Assembly: GCA_914767715.1 (NCBI GenBank)
Contig: OU612068.1
Coordinates: forward strand, 16,990,001-17,054,000
Source: Membranipora membranacea
Taxonomy: Eukaryota; Bryozoa; Gymnolaemata; Cheilostomatida; Membraniporidae
DNA: 64,000 bases
Direction: 5' to 3'
Positions 36,510 through 47,464 of this stretch are shown one piece after another (the first letter of the stretch is position 1; each line of letters begins with the position of its first letter). Below the pieces are notes generated by a model that had not been told where the DNA came from, did not search any database, and saw only the letters and a list, made by a program, of their open reading frames with translations. The translations under genes were made by a program, and so were the position numbers.

Positions 36510-39500
36510 GGTAAAGATACCGACTAAATTTAGTCGAATAATTTTAGGTCTCAACCTTTTCTTAATTTCTTATCCAATTTTAAAGCTGTAATCAACGATC
36601 GAAAGCATAAAATCATCCATTTTATTCCTTAATGGGAACCACAACTTTATGCTCCATCCCATTTACAACGGTACTGTGTGTATAGAAAGGCCCAGAAAAC
36701 ATTTATTGCCATTTATTTGGAATAAACTAACTAAAAACACCAATATTTTTCGATTTCTTCCTACCTGAGGCATTGTCAACACATTAGACAATGAAATGCA
36801 TAATTTACACCTAATACATAATAGAATACCTATCAGTTACCTGAGGTCCTGCAGGTCCTGGGGGTCCTTGAGGTCCTGGTGGTCCCTGCACAAGGGACTT
36901 TATATCCGCAGTACCTGATGATAAAACCTCCCTTTTATCTCTGCTTTTATCGGTCACTGCCCGAGCATCATTATCATCTATGCATTTCATCCCCCGGTTA
37001 AAAAATGCAATGAGTATCCGATAACACACCGATTTCAAATTATAAAATCAGGATAAATCTCAACTGTGTAGAGTTTAAATCAGGGTATGACTGGACTTTT
37101 ATAATGCTTACAAACTTTCTATATCATAGAAACGTGCGTAGAAACTTTAAAGGCTTAAAACTCCTCTTTTGTGAGTATGAGTATGATCAAGCTAAGATGG
37201 TCATGAATGATCAGTTTATATGGCCAATGGGCAGTTAATATAATTCGTAGAGGTAAATCAACCATTGATTCATGTACCATTCATATGTGTCTCGTGTCAT
37301 CGCAAAAGAGCCAGTGGTATGTGAATCAGTGGTAAGTGAAGCGAAGGTCGTCGAATCATGAGAAGGCACAGTCAGAAAGAATCTTGTGCTGATGGTTGCA
37401 ATGTTTACATGATGATGTAATGTAACCCTCTCCGATTTGTAAAAAAAACGCCTAAACACAGGTCTTCTGAGTGCAGTGAGAGAGGTCCCAATTGTCTAAA
37501 CTATGAGAATTTTTCTACACTTCATTAACTTATCTAGTTTCAATTTTTTTTGGAATTCAAAATTTTGCTGTTGTAGCTTCTAGCCTCTAGCCTAGCCTAG
37601 GGGAAGGTGTTCGCTGTACAGGTAATGTCTGATGATTAGTATTAACTTGCTAAACTCAATCTAGGTGTCTGCTCACAGATGCAAGCACCTAAATCACCTA
37701 CCGAACTTCCAAGGACATACAACATATGGTTTTTATGAGAACAAGTTTGTTCACTCTGTGAACGCGGAGGAATACTTTAAAAGCTGTGAATCAAGGCGCC
37801 ACGCCTTTAGATCAGCGCACAAATACCCGACACCACTCCGCCACCACAGAGGGAAGACACTTGCCATCTAGTTTCCTATACCTGATCACAGCTATCTCCT
37901 CCTGAATGTCTGCAAACTTCCGATGTGAGTGTATCTCAGAGTATGTCAGGATACAAGTCAGCAGTAGGATAAAAACAGTGAGCAGACAATTAATCCATTT
38001 CTGATATTTGCAGCAGCACGGCTGCTTTTCCTTGTTTCCCTCCATCTTTCTCACCTACACCTTGTGAAGTATGTGATCTTATCATCTGTAGACTCCCACA
38101 GGTTGTATCCAGGGTGTCTTATCTTCACGGCACTCATTGCACAAAGATGTTTTTCACCTTTCGCCAATAGGATCGTTGTAAACACCAAAATCTTATCTAG
38201 CTACTGCTATGGAAATGTTGAGGTGTGAGAGGAGTGATGATACCTATGAAGATGTGTAAATTTATACAGCAACGCAATTGATTCTGACGGCTAGGCAACC
38301 TTATTCTGAATAAACACAGCCGGCATCCCAGTATTATTTCGTGTCACTGTCAGATGCAAAATTTTAATTTTTAGATTCTTCAGTTTAGGGTGCTGAAGAC
38401 GCCCTCCGCCGATAAGCTAACCATGACCATTTCTGACCTCTACGCGGTGTCCTTTTAGGTTTTTGTTACAATTGATGCATGATTGTTGCTTGTGAGGTTG
38501 AAGTGTTTGTATTGGCTCCTGATGTGCTTATTTTTGTAAACACTTTATAATTGTTGCTAACGTCATCTATGTTGCAAAAGGCTATTTTTTATACATTAAT
38601 TGACACCTCTAAAATGGCTAAAGCATATAACCATTAGAAAGTTAAAAATGTGTACTTAAACATTACTTCAAACGAAAGAATTCACACATCCAATCTCACT
38701 TCGATTTGATATTTCTTTAGCAAGATATGTGGATAAAATAAGTACATTGTCAATATACTTTGATTATCATCATCATCTTTGTATAGTTCTGATTTTGATT
38801 CTGTTTTTTAAAATTAAAAGTAAAATCTTAATCCTTCAAAAAAACTGAGAGACTCTGATAAATATTTCATATCAATAAGATGACTTGAAAAGCAGTGTCT
38901 CAACAATCTATATGATTCTTCACTACTTTGTACACACAACACAAGACAAAGCCCGGCGATCTGATAAATATGGAGGGCAATTAGCCAGTGCTCCATCTCC
39001 CGAGCATGATGCGGTGACAGGGTAGATGATAGCACCATCATGTGACCCAGGTTGTGATGTGACAGATTCAGCATTTCCATCTACACAGACATATTGACCG
39101 CGGTAGTACTCTCCGGATACGTACGTTCCTCCGGGGTGATGTTCTGCAGAGGACATCAGATATCCCTTATACTCAAGCACCCAATAACTGTCCGGGCATC
39201 TGGTTTTTGCAGGAATCATAAGATTAGTTACTCGTTATTCAGTTTCACAAACAGCACAAGGGGCTCGGTGGCCGTGGACTGGATTGCCAAGGATATCTTT
39301 GACTAGATGGATTTCATAAAAGACAGATCGCAGTGTACTGTGTGGGACGTTGGATGGTGCATTTCTATCATATTCTGGGTCATCAGGTAGACATTGATAA
39401 TTGCTCCCACCCCCCGGTGACCTGTAGTCAGGTCCTGTCATTTGACCTTTATAAATCAGTTTAGACTTAGGCCCACATGACGTCCTCCCCCATCTTGTGA

Positions 39501-40145
39501 AGGTTGCTCCGCTGTAAGTTGGTAAATGATTTGAGAATTGCGTCCACTCTAAAAAAAACATGAAATTACTCAAAAAGATTATATATCATATAGTATTATA
39601 TTAGTCTTTGTATTAAAAATGCACTACCGATTCAAAAATAACTGCCAGCGCCAGGAATTTTACCTGAACCTCAAAGATCGATCAATCACGAACAATAATT
39701 CATAAATTCATAATTATTTACATCTGGTAAAAGGTGAATCCAAACAGTAATTGAATTCGCTTTCTCTCAACTCTGAGAACTTTGGATTGGATAAACTGAG
39801 CAAAGACAAGGTGTGATGCAGCCGTAATGGGGGTAGACCAAAAATTGAACGTAAGATGTAATTTTCTTATATGGCTTTGGAGCTCACCTTTTCTCACTGT
39901 CTCGTTGATAACTCCACGTAATAGCTCTAGTGACACAAAGTCTCGTCCATCCCGCCCATCAGATCCCTGTTTAATAAGATTATACATCTTTGTTATAAAA
40001 AGTAGCGTGTTTTTGTCGCCTATGGATCGGACATCATTACCATCGTTGTTGGCGGTGTGATGGGTGAAGCTCAAGATGTTCTAAAACCTAATTTAAGCAA
40101 GCCAACATAATTATGGATACCACTACAAGTATACTATGGTGTGCA

Positions 40146-40275
40146 CTGAGAGGTAGACGAAGTTTGGTTCATTTGCCTGCATTCAGAGTTGCTCCCAATC
40201 CAATGGTCACGCTGCGGTGTGACCAGTGGAAGGGCGCAACTAGAATGCAGGCAATATGATTAAACTTGATCTAAC
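40146..40275. mobile_element. Inverted-repeat element, GGAGTTGCTCCCC family, copy 3
   Basis: TTGCCTGCATTCAGAGTTGC faces GCAACTAGAATGCAGGCAA, with AGTTTGGTTCATT and its mirror further out. It lies in intron 2 of collagen C. Confidence 0.65.
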
Positions 40276-40601
40276 TGAGAGGCAAACGAGCATAAAGAAT
40301 AGAGCTCAGCGGTTTGGAGAATGTAATCACAGACAAATTTACACATAACATAATTTTTTACACAGAATTCCGCCACATACCGGGGGTCCTACAGGGCCGC
40401 TTGGTCCAGGAGGTCCTGGGGGCCCTTGTATCAAAGATTTGATATCCGCATTTCCAGAAGATAGAACTTCTCGTTTATCTCTACTTCTCTCAAGCACCAG
40501 TGGTGCAGACTTTCCGTCATCATTTTTCACTACCGGCTGGTAATTGTACGATAAAGAGAAGAAAAATTTTAATTCGTCCATATTTAGACTTAACTTTAAC
40601 T

Positions 40602-40811
40602 GACATCGAGACTACACTATTATCATGTGTATCTCTGATCGTAACAGTCAAATTTAGTACGAGTACCTAACATATACCTACCCCTAATTAGTAAAATTGA
40701 ACTCAGGTCGCCACACCAAATTCCTTGTGATCATACTCATGCTAAGTGAATAAGTTCAGTCTATCAATCAGAGATAAACATGCAATTGTATACCGCGTGA
40801 TCAGTGTGAGC
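40602..40811 (+). repeat. Dispersed repeat of about 210 bp, copy 2
   Basis: It begins CTGACATCGAGACTACACTA like copy 1 and ends GATCAGTGTGAG. It lies in intron 1 of collagen C. Confidence 0.75.
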
Positions 40812-41031
40812 AGCAAGTATTTTAAGTCTATGCAAAAGTATCAAAGTTTATAGTCACCTGCTTCAGCACAGTTATCTCCTCCTGGAGTTCCATAAACCTG
40901 CGAGTCTAGTAGCTCACAGAGAAAGTTAGAACACAAGCTAACAGGAGAACAAAAAAGGCTAGCAGGTAGTTGATCAACCGCTGGTATCTGCAGCAACACT
41001 GCTGCTTGAGCTTTTTCTCACATCCATCCAT

Positions 41032-42471
41032 CTTAACAACTGCCTCAAGAATGAAAAGTGTGATGTGAGTGAGATTACCTTCTTATCTTATCAGACTGGA
41101 AAGCCTTATTTATCTTCAGTCACAGATAAGGTCCACAGTGATAAAATGGATGCCAGAAATCACATTGAGGGAATTAGCTAATCATATCCATTGCGTTGTA
41201 AATAAACATCCCACAATAATCAGGAGCAAAGTTCTCCCTGATTCAACAACTCAGCTGTTATTTGGCAAATTTCATAGTGAGCTTGAGCATGGCGGCCAAC
41301 TTTCCAACCTGATCAAAATCTATGTCCAAATTTAATTTGTCTTTACGAATTTTTCTCATAATCACTATACAGGCAGCTGATTAGCATGCTGTCACTGCAA
41401 TTAACAGTGGACTATCTCCATTTCGGATGATCCAATCAACAGTCCCCTTGGTTTTACTAAGAGATAGATCATATTGGACAAATTCATGAAGTTTCTTGAA
41501 TCCTAGCTGTTTTAGAAAGTGTCAATTTTAGATCAGCACTGATATTTTAATTGATCCTAAGAATTGACACCTTATGGGGCTTCAAGCAATATTCAGAAAG
41601 CTAGGGGTCGCAAAGATATTCACATACAAAGACCATTTTTGGAAAAGTGCACGAGATCACTCTAGCCTGGGCAGGCTGTCAGAGGGGGTGGATGGACAGC
41701 CTGCACAGGTTAAGATCACTCATTGTTATAATCGATAGCGCAACAAAAGGTAAAACAAATCAGCCCGACTCACAGAAGTTGTCTCCCTACTGTGCAGGAT
41801 AGCACAACTCTGTCTTATGAAATAAAAACTTTCCTGTCAATTCAGAGATATAATGTTGGTCCCTTCATCCAGGGAGGGTGCTTCAGCGCAACCTCTATAA
41901 ATTAGATTTCACATAATTTGAATTTAGAAACTTGTAGGTCTAACTAGATTGAGCGCACTGTATATATATCAGACATTGTTTGATGATGATGATGTAATAT
42001 TCCCACAACTTGCCTGTTTTCATATAATGTATACGATCAGTCGTCTTGATGTTAATAATTAGATGAGATGTCAACTATCTTATTCTCTGGTAAACTGTCA
42101 GGAGAAGCTGTCAAAACAGTCATGAACCTGAATTGAGCGATGGGTCTAGTGTGCTTCACAAAGCAGTTGCAATTTGGACAGGGGTTATCACTATGGGTTA
42201 AAAATCGCGAGTCTCTCCGAAGACAGGGAAATCAATTCATTTTATTACTTTTATTCGTACTCACTTTCTCACTTTTCAATCAGTTTTCAAACAACTAGAC
42301 CACACAACACCAAATTGTAGACAGAATACCTGTTAGTCACTGTGGTACATATTGTCAGACCTAACATCAAACCATCTATAACCTCGGCGTTTCCAAAAGC
42401 AAAAACACATAGCTATGGCAAATATCGTTGTGATAGGCTGAGGAACTAAAAATTGGAAAAGTCTGTAACAT
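41032..42471. other. Upstream of collagen C / downstream of NDUFB4-like gene
   Basis: 41032-42020 matches the remnant block at 28560-29620, so it is the ancestral 5' flank of a collagen copy. A hairpin lies at 41664-41711 (CTGGGCAGGCTGTC facing GACAGCCTGCACAGG). A minus-strand AATAAA for the NDUFB4-like gene lies near 42240. Confidence 0.5.
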
Positions 42472-45400
42472 CTAATCATATTTCATCAATCTCTCTGAGT
42501 ATGGTACTGAGCCAGACCTGAAATCCTTCTCCCTCTTTTCCTGAAAATTAAACAGAAGTATTCTTTTAACAACTGATTATCAAGCTTCTTTTGAAGATAT
42601 ATAGGCGATATAGGTTTGAGTTTCAATTCAGTTCTCATTTGAGATTACCCTTGACTGTCAATGTAGATTTTAATCTGAGACTATGGATTGTGCCTTTGAC
42701 AGTTGAAAAAAAATAACGAAAAGCTTTTCATAGCTTGTGTATTATTCACACCATGGAGTTTGGGGGGACTAATTGTGTACAGCAGTACATCAACTAAAAT
42801 TAACAACGACACTACATTGAAGCACAAATTTGTCTGAAAAATGAGAGAAGATCTGCAAATGGAGACTTACATGTACATAATTAAGATAGTTGTATAATGA
42901 AAGCACTGGTATGATCACAAAGGTAAGTGGTACCCAAAAGCTTCTAGCACTGAATCTGTAATAATCGTAGGTAGAGACCTTCATCGACATGTACCGCTGC
43001 ATAGCTGGATCAAACTAAAAACATCACAACACCATTGCATGTCAAACAATTCACAAGGCAGATAGGTATGGATGTGGAAAACATTGATTTCATTGTATTG
43101 TACAAGTTGTGAAAAGAAATTGTTGTTACACATATAATACTATACACTAGAAAAACTGAGTGAGCTTTTTTTCCCAGGAGGTAAGACATTTAGGATTTAT
43201 CAGCTTTCTTGATGGCCACGCTGTGTGACCTGATCATTAAAAGTGTTAGAATATGTTGTCCGTGCTTGAGTGTGGATCAGAACTAATGACTCTAAAATCT
43301 TAAAAACCAGGGCTTAGGGAATCAACATTTGAATATTAGATTAGAATTAGTATTAGAATTCATGCTCTAGTTTTTCTATCAAATATTTGTCACATAGAAT
43401 ATCATTTGTTTCATTTTGAAACTCTCTCCTTAATAATGATAACATGATAATTGACAGCTAAAGCTTTGAATCCAGGTAATATTAGACGCATGTAACTGTA
43501 ACAATCATCTTCGTCTAAAGCATAAGCCAGACTGACTGATTTCTCAACCTTGAATTGAATGCATGGTAGGGGAATATGATGGAAGAACCCTCTATCCTGG
43601 CCTGTCTTGACAAGCTCTGTTCGAACAAAGCTTGTCAAGACAAGCCACCTTTATCCTTGCTTCTATCGACTACAGAACAACTATGATGACTTCAGTCAGA
43701 GTTTTTCTACAGACAAAAAACAGGTGAGCTCTACAAAATTGGTAGAGGGTACTTTTAATTGGAGTAATATGGAGTAATATATGGAGTAATATAAATATAG
43801 TATCATTACGGTATGTCAAAGACCGATCTGAATATCAACATATCATATACTGTTGGAAAGCTGCCGAGCTACTAAAATTGAATACCTGAACAAAAACTTG
43901 ATTCGATGACGTTGTGTCATTTTAAGGAGGAAATGAGGCAGAAAACGCTGTTTTTTTCAATGCAGATGGAGGAGTCAAATTAAATGCAAGAAATTTCAAA
44001 CCAGGTGGAATGTATACTTAGAGATTACGTTCATCATAAAATTTGATTTTCTTTGATATATGACTAGTCTAAATTGACTTTTTACATCACGCCATACAAT
44101 GCATTTTTTTTGTGAAGCTGTGAAAATATGTGAAATTTCAATCATTAATGCAGAACAGATCATAGGCCGGAAACAAAGTGAATTATGATTTTCTCTTAGA
44201 GTACACTTCAAATGTCATACACATTGACTTTCAACAAATTAGCTTGCATATTGCAAAGACAGTAGACTCTCAAATATAGCTAATATTTTCGCCACTCTTG
44301 CATAATGTCAAATGTGCTGTCCAAATGACCATAATTCTGGCCAAACGAAGTTGTTTTGAAAGTTCTCGCATACGAAGCCGCTTATATTAACCATGGTGCA
44401 CACAGGAAATGCCAACAGAATTTTTCACTGCCTCTTCTTTTTTCTTGAATTTAACGCAAAAGAATGCCCATAAACACCTCAAAAGTCCCTAAAATTAGCT
44501 GTTTTTAGGGTGTTTTTGGGCATTCTTTTGCGTTAAATTCAAGAAAAAAGAAGAGGCAGAGAAAGATTCTGTAAGCATTTCCTGTGTGCACCATGGTTAA
44601 TGAAACGGGCTTCGTATGTGAGAACTTTCAAAAAACCTTTGTTTGGCCAAAATTATGGTCATTTGGACAGCACATTTGACATTATGCAAAGGCGGCGAAA
44701 ATATTAGCTGTATTTGAGAGTCTACTGTCATTGCAATATGCAAGCTAATTTGTTGAAAGTCAATGTGTATGACATTTGAAGATTAATCTAAGAGAAAATC
44801 ATAATTAATTTTGTTTTGAGCCTATGATCTGTTCTGCATTAATGATTGAAATTCCACATATTTTCACTGCTTCACAAAAAAAATGCATTGTATGGCGTGA
44901 CGTAAAAAGTCAATTTAGACTAGTCATATATCAAAGAAAATCAAATTTTCCGATGAACGCAATCTCTAAGTATACATTCCACCTGATTTGAAATTTTTTG
45001 CAATTAATTTGACTGCTCAATCTGCATTGACAAAAACAGCGTTTTCTGCCTCATTTCCTCCCTAAAATGAAACAACGTCATCGAATCAAGTTTTTGTTCA
45101 GGCTCTTCAATTTCAGTAGCTCGGCAGCTTTCCAACGGTATACCGTAATCCCTCACCTATAGATCGCGCGACGTATAAGTGAAGGCGGCTATAAGAGAGT
45201 AGTATATAGACGCGACTATCATTTGAAGCATTATTATATTTACTTTGGACCAAAACCTCTAACAATCACCGAAGATGACTAGCTCAGTGGTAGAGCGTTC
45301 GACTTGTAAACATGGAGTTGTGAGTTCGAAACCCCCTGAGGGCAGTTTTTTTCCCAAAACTACTTAGTTCATTTGTAGTGAGTGTAGTGTAGTGAGTGTC

Positions 45401-45920
45401 TTAGAGCGGTGGGATGTCTTATAGCTGTGGGGTGTCTTATAGCTGGAGCTTTTTTTTTTTTTCTGAGGGGGGGGTGATTCACTTATAAGTCCGGTGACTT
45501 ATAGGTGAGGGATTACGGTATGATATGTTGATATTCGGATCGGTCTTTGACATTACCTTAAGTACATATATTTGCTAACTTCTTCTGAATCTTCTTGCCA
45601 ACCCCCACGCCAATATGCTAGCTATGACTTGGTTGTTGGTTTCCCAACCCAGGTACATCAATCAGTTACTAGTAGTGCCAACATGTTGGCTACCTAGCTC
45701 CTCCCCTCCTAGCCTTAGTACAAAATAAGATTTAATTGATTATTATTAATTAATTATATGAACAAAACAACAAACACTCCCTTCTCACCACATATCCATT
45801 ACTCAATGGATTTGTTGTCTTCTTCAGGTACTCTGCTTTAAGTGCTACCCTTCTAACAGCTCTTTCTTTGGATGCTTCCAGTTCCTTTTTGGTTGCATGG
45901 TAGATTTTGCTAGTATCCAT
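42472..45920 (-). CDS. NDUFB4: NDUFB4-like subunit of mitochondrial complex I
   Basis: NDUFB4 is an accessory, single-pass membrane subunit of NADH dehydrogenase in the inner mitochondrial membrane. Three exons: 45920-45789, 43014-42871 and 42540-42472 (114 aa), all phase 0. The N-terminal part has ERAVRRVALKAEYLKKTTNP, the counterpart of the family's 'A.L....ALK.EYL' helix. DPAMQRYMSMKVSTYDYYRF corresponds to the NPALLRWAYART region. A membrane helix follows (FWVPLTFVIIPVLSLY), then a charged tail (EKREKDFRSG). The exon 2 donor was set at the strong GTAAGT (42870). A TTTTGCAG lies just upstream of exon 1, so a leader exon is possible. Intron 1 (2.8 kb) holds a giant palindrome. Vertebrate NDUFB4 is about 129 aa. 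Confidence 0.78.
43601..43646. repeat. 46-bp hairpin, CCTGTCTTGACAAGC family, copy 1
   Basis: CCTGTCTTGACAAGC faces GCTTGTCAAGACAAG across TCTGTTCGAACAAA. It lies in intron 1 of the NDUFB4-like gene. Copy 2 is at 52326. Confidence 0.65.
45143..45518. mobile_element. 376-bp inverted-repeat element with TA target duplication
   Basis: The ends CCGTAATCCCTCACCTATA and TATAGGTGAGGGATTACGG are perfect 19-bp inverted repeats. The right arm of the host palindrome continues across the insertion (ccaacggta|TA ... TA|tgatatg), showing a TA duplication as in Tc1/mariner-type MITEs. It contains a tRNA-like segment. Confidence 0.85.
45273..45344 (+). pseudogene. Degenerate tRNA-Thr(UGU)-like segment
   Basis: TAGCTCAGTGGTAGAGCG gives a good D arm and A box, CTTGTAA an anticodon loop (TGT), and GAGTTCGAAACCCC a T-loop/B box, with an oligo-T run after it. 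The acceptor and anticodon stems do not pair, so it is not a working tRNA. It may be a captured tRNA fossil or an internal Pol III promoter. Confidence 0.5.
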
Positions 45921-47464
45921 GTTTTCACAAAACTGTTCACACTGCAAAATAACTTGGTAAAATAAGCTTGCAGATCTAGCCTAAAAGTATGAAGCAGAAC
46001 CCATAATTATTGGCTGTCCGGCAATACCCTCAAACCATCACAAACCGGAAACAACTCCACTATTGTAGCTTGTCAGTGTGTATTCATTTTTGGAGTCAGT
46101 TTCATTTTTTGTCAAATTTTCTTTTTTTTCCCTCCATATGAAATTTACTCTGTTCTTTGGTGGTGATTACAGTATTTGTGTAGGACCAAAGGATTTTGTT
46201 GGACATACAGATTTACATGTTTGTTTGAATTGCTGTATTATTCCTACAACTCAGTCAGTACTGATCTTTGTTGCTGTTGGTTGGGCCATGCATTCATTTC
46301 AACCAACAATCCATGCTTTGCTAGCCTAATTTTTATTATCTCAAAATGGGGCCCATGACTGAGACTGAGACAATAACAAGGACTGCACACCATGCCCTTG
46401 ATAACAAAGCTAATTCATGCCCATGGGCAACAAATATCTATCTATGGACATGGTGGCCTGGGCAGGTTCTCTAGGGTCCCTGCCCACACCACCAGTAGCC
46501 TGTAGGGCTACATCTGTGGTTTGTCTATATATGATCAACTAAGGAGTCAGACAAAGACTCTAGCCAACTCCTTGCTCTAACTCCAAGTCCATCACAACGA
46601 TCAATAGAGGATCGACTGATCATGGACTTGAGCAGAGTATTAGGCTAAGCTTGATTAACTTCATATACCTGTCGATTGATCCAATATACAATGGGCTATG
46701 GCCCATTGGTTTTATTACTCCCAATCTGTGACTCCTTGTCCTAGCCTAGGAATAAAAGAAGTTTCTCAGATATTCTGGTCCTAACTAATCACCGTGATAA
46801 GTGAGAGATTTGGCAGAGAGATCTGGGGTGATTCATACACCCTCACAAGCCCAAACCTACAACTTGTAAGGTGACAGTCCACGTTGCAGCTCCTGACCAT
46901 TTTTCCAAGGGTTTGAGGTCAATTCGCATTCACTTGTGTAGGCTATGCGAGCGTCAAAGCCAGAGGAATAACTCAGGGTAAGTTCTTCGACAAATTGATA
47001 ATTGCAGTATACAGACAGGCACTAAAGAAGGTGAAAATTAACACAAGAGAGACATCACGAGACAAATTTTATGACTATTATTGGACTTGGAGACAAAAGG
47101 GATGTCAATCAGATCAGCAAAGGACCCCCTTGACAAGGACAGTGAGTCACATAATCTCTCTTGTAACATCTCTTTGAATAGTATTTACGCCATAGTAGAA
47201 TGCCCATTGCCCTAGCACCCAAGTCATATTTTACTTATCATATTTTGAGATTTGCTGTGATATTGACCATTGGTTAAGATTTCAAATGTTTCCATTGATC
47301 ACGGATGGTATGCATCGATGTATAATAATCTGTACATTTTGTGTTCCATACTACCCATCAATTCTTCTAAAATCACTCAGTTACCTGCTAATAACACGCT
47401 TATTCAAGTGTCATCAACATAAAATTTGAGGGAGCAAAGTTTCTTCATATTCTTCCGATTTTAG
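45921..47464. other. Upstream of NDUFB4-like gene / 5' part of unknown gene
   Basis: The two genes are divergent, so promoters should lie here. The first exon of the rightward gene was not fixed; a donor-like CAG|GGTAAG near 46975 could end it. A decayed CAAGGAGT-type palindrome lies near 46539-46580, without clear direct repeats. Confidence 0.4.

Larger units (their letters stand above)
35139..38045 (-). pseudogene. Transmembrane short-chain collagen C4-like, copy B (disrupted)
   Basis: Exons: about 38045-37886, 36994-36841, 36384-36306 and 35770-35139. The layout and intron contents match copy A, including the SINE, so A and B come from one recent duplication. Exon 2 keeps the RDKR site and GPPGPQGPPGPAGPQ. 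Damage: TAA at 35682-35684 (Lys in copy A) and TGA at 35421-35423 (Arg in copy A), both in the C4 domain; the acceptor of exon 2 reads CG instead of AG (36996-36995). Exon 4 is exactly the length of copy A (632 bp), so decay is by point changes only. Exon 1 ends at phase 2, and the reading frame of exon 2 agrees with that. An in-frame ATG also lies at 38054. Confidence 0.85.
38923..41031 (-). pseudogene. Transmembrane short-chain collagen C4-like, copy C (disrupted, older paralogue)
   Basis: Exons 41031-40858, 40536-40381, 39966-39888 and 39548-38923 have intact GT-AG junctions and agreeing phases. Exon 1 (MDGCEKK, QQCCCRYQR, then a membrane helix) has TAG at 40906-40908 just after the helix. 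Exon 2 has RSRDKREVLSSG and GPPGPPGPSGPVGPP. Exon 4 encodes FTRWGRTSCG and YQCLPDDPEY and has TAA at 39235-39237 where copy A has Lys. It is much more diverged from A and B than they are from each other, has no intron 3 SINE, and carries the dispersed repeat in intron 1. The domain is otherwise well kept, so loss may be recent or allelic. Confidence 0.82.
43812..45556. mobile_element. Giant palindromic element in NDUFB4-like intron
   Basis: GTCAAAGACCGATCTGAATA at the left is mirrored at 45535-45554. The arms of about 650 bp meet near 44500, where GCCCATAAACACC faces GGTGTTTTTGGGC. By eye the arms agree at roughly 90 percent (for example AGGTGGAATGTATACTTAGA is kept in both). The right arm is interrupted by a 376-bp element. 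No transposase frame was found; open frames in the arms are short. Confidence 0.8.

Noticed and set aside
35139-41031. Stops in the collagen copies explained by readthrough or a variant genetic code
   Set aside because: All three stop codons occur at different places, a frameshift and splice-site losses are also present, and PGAM5, SUMO and ACLY use standard stops.
46078-46358. Overlapping plus-strand frames of 83 and 60 codons
   Set aside because: No recognised domain, and two frames overlap. They lie in the divergent upstream region.
46539-46580. Fifth CAAGGAGT-type micro-insertion
   Set aside because: The arms are decayed (TAAGGAGT) and the 7-bp flanks do not match, so it is not counted with the four clear cases.
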